NCBI GenBank assembly: GCA_031285625.1
Contig: JAITVV010000089.1
Span: 29,931 to 93,930 of the forward strand
DNA length: 64,000 nt
Direction of reading: 5' to 3'
From: Prevotella sp.
GTDB lineage: Bacteria; Bacteroidota; Bacteroidia; Bacteroidales; Dysgonomonadaceae
Both the position numbers and the translations under genes were made by a program. Each line of letters opens with the position of its first letter. The stretch's first letter is position 1. The notes under the pieces were generated by a model that searched no databases, had not been told where the DNA came from, and worked only from the letters and a program-made list of their open reading frames with translations. Below, in pieces: positions 61,078 to 64,000 of the stretch.

Positions 61078-61704
61078 TCAATTAGTTACTTTTATTATCG
61101 TTTCAATATCCGGTAATAAATATACATTATCTATCCCATATACTTTACGCCTTCCTAAGTTCATATCAGGCTTGATCAGACTATCATTTACTGCTTTGTT
61201 TACAGATAGTGCTACCAGTTCGGTACAATATACTTTCTTATCTTCCGAAGCGTCGAAATCCAGATCAAAAGGAGTTTTATCAATAAAATAACCCTTTGCA
61301 TAAACAGCTATATTATTACGGACAGAGTCTCCTGCATTGATACGATAGATTCCCCATGTTGTAATACCATCCAGAAAAACCTGTATAGCTTCTCTTTTTA
61401 CATGACCAACACCGGTTAGCTCACTTGCTTCGGCATGAATCACAAACAATGAATCTCCATACTGATCCACTATCCCCACATGAGAATATAGTTTTTCAGA
61501 TAAAGAATAGTTCTTAAATTGATTAGAAAAGAAACCAGTCCCTAAGCGGCAGATAATATCGCCGTTTTGTATCCCCTCAAATAATAAAGGATCTATTGGT
61601 TTCTTCTCTTCTTTCGCACATCCGGCAAAAGTCAGGAAGAATAGAATAAGAAAGAAAAAGCAGGTTTGCGACCTTATTTTTTCATATCTATAATTACTTT
61701 CCAA
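61078..61704 (-). CDS. YiiX/YebB-like NlpC/P60 (permuted papain) lipoprotein
   Basis: 208 residues with lipobox TFAGC29. NGDIICRLGTGFFS (about 47-60), H75 in YSHVGIVD, and C160 in YCTELV form a permuted NlpC/P60 His-Cys pair. Predicted cysteine amidase/peptidase in the envelope. No ATG is available: the start is probably TTG at 61704, which overlaps the end of the upstream gene by 31 bases. It lies 6 bases before prmC. Confidence 0.8.
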   Translation of the reverse strand: MESNYRYEKIRSQTCFFFLILFFLTFAGCAKEEKKPIDPLLFEGIQNGDIICRLGTGFFSNQFKNYSLSEKLYSHVGIVDQYGDSLFVIHAEASELTGVGHVKREAIQVFLDGITTWGIYRINAGDSVRNNIAVYAKGYFIDKTPFDLDFDASEDKKVYCTELVALSVNKAVNDSLIKPDMNLGRRKVYGIDNVYLLPDIETIIKVTN

Positions 61705-62018
61705 TCTCCGTCTATTTTTACAAGTTCGAGAGTTTGTTCTCTTTCATCTTCGGCTCCTTTGAACGTTACCCAAGCTCTATTATCCACAATAGAATCTTTA
61801 ACGAAAGTAAATTTAAAGTCAGGATTAATTTTGCTACCCCCACCCATACTGGATGCAAAGTCAAGCATCTTTCCGGTTGACTCAGTTGCATATTTTTTAG
61901 CTTCATCAACCTTTCCTTTCGCAAGATTTTCAGAGAAATTCTGTGCCGCTTTTTGAGGACCCGACGAGCATGAACACATAAGAGCTATTATAGCTAATAA
62001 AAAAAGAACTTTTTTCAT
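61674..62018 (-). CDS. DUF4878 lipoprotein
   Basis: 114 residues. Lipobox MCSC (Cys17), then SSGPQKAAQNFSENLAKGKVDEAKKYAT (about 18-45) and LELVKIDGDWKVIIDMKK at the end. NTF2-like fold, as in DUF4878 proteins. Function unknown. 57 bases downstream of hflX and overlapping the YiiX-like gene. Confidence 0.8.
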   Translation of the reverse strand: MKKVLFLLAIIALMCSCSSGPQKAAQNFSENLAKGKVDEAKKYATESTGKMLDFASSMGGGSKINPDFKFTFVKDSIVDNRAWVTFKGAEDEREQTLELVKIDGDWKVIIDMKK

Positions 62019-62075
62019 TTCAGTAATTAATTTATAGAATTTAACTTATTGACAAAGATATGTTTTTAAATGATT

Positions 62076-63296
62076 TTACTCTGATTCTTCATCATATTTC
62101 TGAAACAAAAAGTCATTGTATGGATAGCGTTCGATATGTATTGCTTTTACCCGGTCATATACTTTTTGTTTCAACTCATCAATGTTGAGCTTCTCCTTTG
62201 CCGAAATAAATATACAATCATCATGCATTTTATTCATCCATGTTTTTTTCAGTTCGTCCAGCGAAATGTTTTCTCTGGTTTTCGGAGTCAGGTCATCTTC
62301 GTCTTTTGGTGTATACGTAAATGCATCTACTTTATTAAATACTAATATCGTAGGTTTTTCTTCCTTATCAATATCAAGCAAAGTTTTGTTCACTACTTCT
62401 ATCTGTTCTTCGAAGTTAGGATGCGAAATATCTACAACGTGTACCAGCATATCTGCTTCCCTTACTTCATCCAAGGTAGATTTGAATGATTCAACCAGAT
62501 GTGTAGGTAGTTTACGGATAAATCCCACCGTATCTGATAATAAGAAAGGAAGGTTGTCTATAATCACTTTCCGTACAGTAGTATCTAATGTAGCAAATAG
62601 CTTATTCTCAGCAAAAACATCCGATTTACTTAGTAGGTTCATCATGGTGGATTTACCCACATTGGTGTATCCTACAAGGGCTACTCGTACCATTTTTCCC
62701 CTGTTCTTTCGCTGCGAAGCCATTTGTTTGTCAATACCTTTTAGTTCTTCCTTAAGGAATGCAATCTTAGTAAGAATTATCCGGCGGTCGGTTTCCAGCT
62801 GGGTTTCACCGACTCCACGCATCATTACACCCCCACCTCGTTGACGGTCTAAGTGAGTCCACAGACGGGTCAGGCGTGGAAGCAAGTATTGGTACTGGGC
62901 CAGCTCTACCTGCGTTTTAGCATAAGCCGTTTGTGCACGCATAGCAAAGATATCGAGAATAAGGCTGGTACGGTCAAGTATCTTGATCTGCAATTCTTTC
63001 TCAATATTCCGGATCTGCTTTGGTGAAAGTTCATCGTCGAAAATAACAAGTCCGATCTCATGATCTTCTGCATATTGCTTTATCTCCTGCAACTTTCCGG
63101 TACCTACAAATGTTACAGGATTCGGCTTATCCAGTTTTTGAGTGAAATTTTTTGCCGGAATAATACCTGCAGTCTCTGCCAGGAATGCCAGTTCGTCAAG
63201 GTATTCCTTAACCTGGTCTTCGTTTTGTTCTTGTGTAATAAGCCCAACAAGAATAGCTTGTTCGTTTTTTGATTCTGATATAATAAAATCTTTCAT
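62076..63296 (-). CDS. hflX: GTPase HflX
   Basis: 406 residues. N-terminal HflX domain (about 12-180: ELAFLAETAGI, TQVELAQYQYLLPRLTRLW, RGVGETQLETDRRII). G domain: GYTNVGKST (G1), DTVGFI (G3), FNKVD (G4). It splits stalled 70S ribosomes in stress. The gene is 57 bases before the DUF4878 gene, so the genes down to prmC may be cotranscribed. Confidence 0.96.
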   Translation of the reverse strand: MKDFIISESKNEQAILVGLITQEQNEDQVKEYLDELAFLAETAGIIPAKNFTQKLDKPNPVTFVGTGKLQEIKQYAEDHEIGLVIFDDELSPKQIRNIEKELQIKILDRTSLILDIFAMRAQTAYAKTQVELAQYQYLLPRLTRLWTHLDRQRGGGVMMRGVGETQLETDRRIILTKIAFLKEELKGIDKQMASQRKNRGKMVRVALVGYTNVGKSTMMNLLSKSDVFAENKLFATLDTTVRKVIIDNLPFLLSDTVGFIRKLPTHLVESFKSTLDEVREADMLVHVVDISHPNFEEQIEVVNKTLLDIDKEEKPTILVFNKVDAFTYTPKDEDDLTPKTRENISLDELKKTWMNKMHDDCIFISAKEKLNIDELKQKVYDRVKAIHIERYPYNDFLFQKYDEESE

Positions 63297-63484
63297 ATAG
63301 TCTATTTAGAATAAGTACGTTTGTAAAGAGATCAGCTCAATACAAAAAATAAAAGTAATATTTAGGATTAGAAAAGATCATATCTTCATGAAAGAAAATA
63401 TGATAACATGAAGTATTTGTCAATAGTTCACGTTTTTAAGAAAAGTAATTTTAATTTTCATTGTAGTGTCTTTATAATCATGAA

Positions 63485-63515
63485 TAAAAAAGAGCCTGCT
63501 TATAGGCAGGCTCTT
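63485..63515 (-). terminator. Terminator of rplS
   Basis: Stem AAGAGCCTGC / GCAGGCTCTT (63490-63499, 63506-63515), 6-base loop, then T run on the minus strand. Confidence 0.9.
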
Positions 63516-63550
63516 CTGTATCTTTTTCGTACTTATTACAAAATAAAGAT

Positions 63551-63913
63551 TTAAGCTTTGTTGGAAACAACTCTTTTTTCTTTGATTCTCGCTTTCTTAC
63601 CTGTAAGACTACGAAGGTAATACAATTTAGCACGACGTACTTTACCTACTTTATTTACAATAATGCTGTCAATAAATGGTGATTCGATAGGGAAAATTCT
63701 TTCTACACCGATGTTATCAGACATTTTGCGAACAGTAAAACGTTTTTTGTTTCCATGTCCTGCTATTTTGATAACTACACCACGGTATTGCTGAACACGT
63801 TCTTTGTTACCTTCTTTAATGCGGTAAGCAATAGTCACCGTGTCACCACTTTTGAATTTAGGAAACTCTTTTCCTGTAGCAAATGCTTCTTCTGCAACTT
63901 TAATTAAGTCCAT
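63551..63913 (-). CDS. rplS: 50S ribosomal protein L19
   Basis: 120 residues, full length. [29 protein letters not shown] (about 20-48), [42 protein letters not shown] (about 69-110). Binds at the 30S-50S interface. Own promoter (-7 box 63990) and terminator; a small leader hairpin lies at 63953-63967. Confidence 0.97.
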   Translation of the reverse strand: MDLIKVAEEAFATGKEFPKFKSGDTVTIAYRIKEGNKERVQQYRGVVIKIAGHGNKKRFTVRKMSDNIGVERIFPIESPFIDSIIVNKVGKVRRAKLYYLRSLTGKKARIKEKRVVSNKA

Positions 63914-63952
63914 GATTATATGATGGTTTTGTTGTTAATATACGCAATATAC

Positions 63953-63967
63953 ACGAGCCTCTCTCGT
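63953..63967 (-). other. Hairpin in the rplS leader
   Basis: ACGAG / CTCGT arms with a 5-base loop in the 5' leader, 40 bases before the ATG. It may be a small autoregulatory structure; the evidence is only the short stem. Confidence 0.3.
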
Positions 63968-63989
63968 CAGAGATTACGCAAAGCGGATG

Positions 63990-63997
63990 CAAAGATA
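63990..63997 (-). promoter_or_regulatory. -7 box for rplS
   Basis: Minus strand TATCTTTG fits TAnnTTTG. The -33 would lie beyond the window. Leader would be about 70 bases. Confidence 0.5.
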
Positions 63998-64000
63998 AAA

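Noticed and set aside
62182-62844. Plus-strand open frame of 220 codons opposite hflX
   Set aside because: Serine-rich antisense shadow of the HflX G domain; no start signal or family pattern.
1-64000. tRNA, rRNA, CRISPR arrays, insertion sequences, prophage
   Set aside because: I looked through the intergenic regions for cloverleaf, repeat-spacer and transposase signs and saw none. A covariance-model search such as tRNAscan or Infernal was not possible here.

Overview
The window is a continuous, gene-dense, AT-rich stretch of chromosome from a Bacteroidota bacterium, most likely order Bacteroidales and close to Dysgonomonas/Parabacteroides. The genus is an inference. The supporting marks are: promoters of the Bacteroidetes type (TTTG at -33, TAnnTTTG at -7, for example before nuoA, psd and the GT2 gene); almost no Shine-Dalgarno sequences; a complex I operon with a fused NuoCD and no NuoEFG; GldD; the hup / tiny basic protein / rng block; homotetrameric-type glutamate synthase; and a glycosidase-serine hydrolase fusion. 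I see no rRNA, tRNA, CRISPR array, insertion sequence or phage gene. Most of the window is conserved core genome with small accessory islands.

Layout. 1-5.7 kb (minus): phosphate-selective-type porin (cut by the window edge), sanA-like/udp pair, DUF3943 membrane protein, a WGR-like protein and an alkyltransferase-like protein. 5.8-7.8 kb (plus): exported TIM-barrel isomerase, a SUKH protein overlapping rlmH. 7.8-17 kb: Lol-type permease, ruvB, PAP2 phosphatase, SDR, GT39-like transferase, YitT and leuS. 17-24.6 kb: glutamate synthase small subunit, a lipoprotein, an anchored protein, GT39-like/gldD, ssb, MscS, and an accessory surface-type lipoprotein that looks like a beta-trefoil plus aerolysin-type pore-forming protein. 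24.7-28.6 kb (minus): an ECF sigma factor, a membrane-anchored protein with a beta-barrel tail and a lipoprotein, then an ExbD/ExbB proton channel pair. 28.7-39.1 kb: nuoABCDHIJKLMN. 39.2-45.4 kb: GT2, mutY, hup, 30-residue basic protein, rng, HxlR regulator/GNAT pair, glycosyltransferase. 45.6-50.6 kb (plus): patatin, GH13 amylase, prs, psd-pssA. 50.7-56 kb (minus): an overlapping set of GH3-beta-lactamase fusion, unknown protein and VanX-type dipeptidase, plus an exported protein. 56-64 kb: comF-recX, DJ-1 protein with divergent HxlR regulator, DUF3868-like protein and BetR-type regulator, prmC, two lipoproteins, hflX and rplS.

How the parts fit. The Nuo complex pumps ions using an electron donor other than NADH through the standard module. 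psd and pssA together make phosphatidylethanolamine. The GH3 fusion and VanX-like enzyme point to peptidoglycan turnover, which puts the unknown gene wedged between them in the same pathway. Two HxlR regulators about 14 kb apart have nearly the same TTACA...TGTAA palindrome in their divergent promoters. Start codons were re-chosen where the longest open frame began at TTG or GTG and a better ATG lay inside. recX, prmC and the YiiX-like lipoprotein seem truly to lack an ATG.
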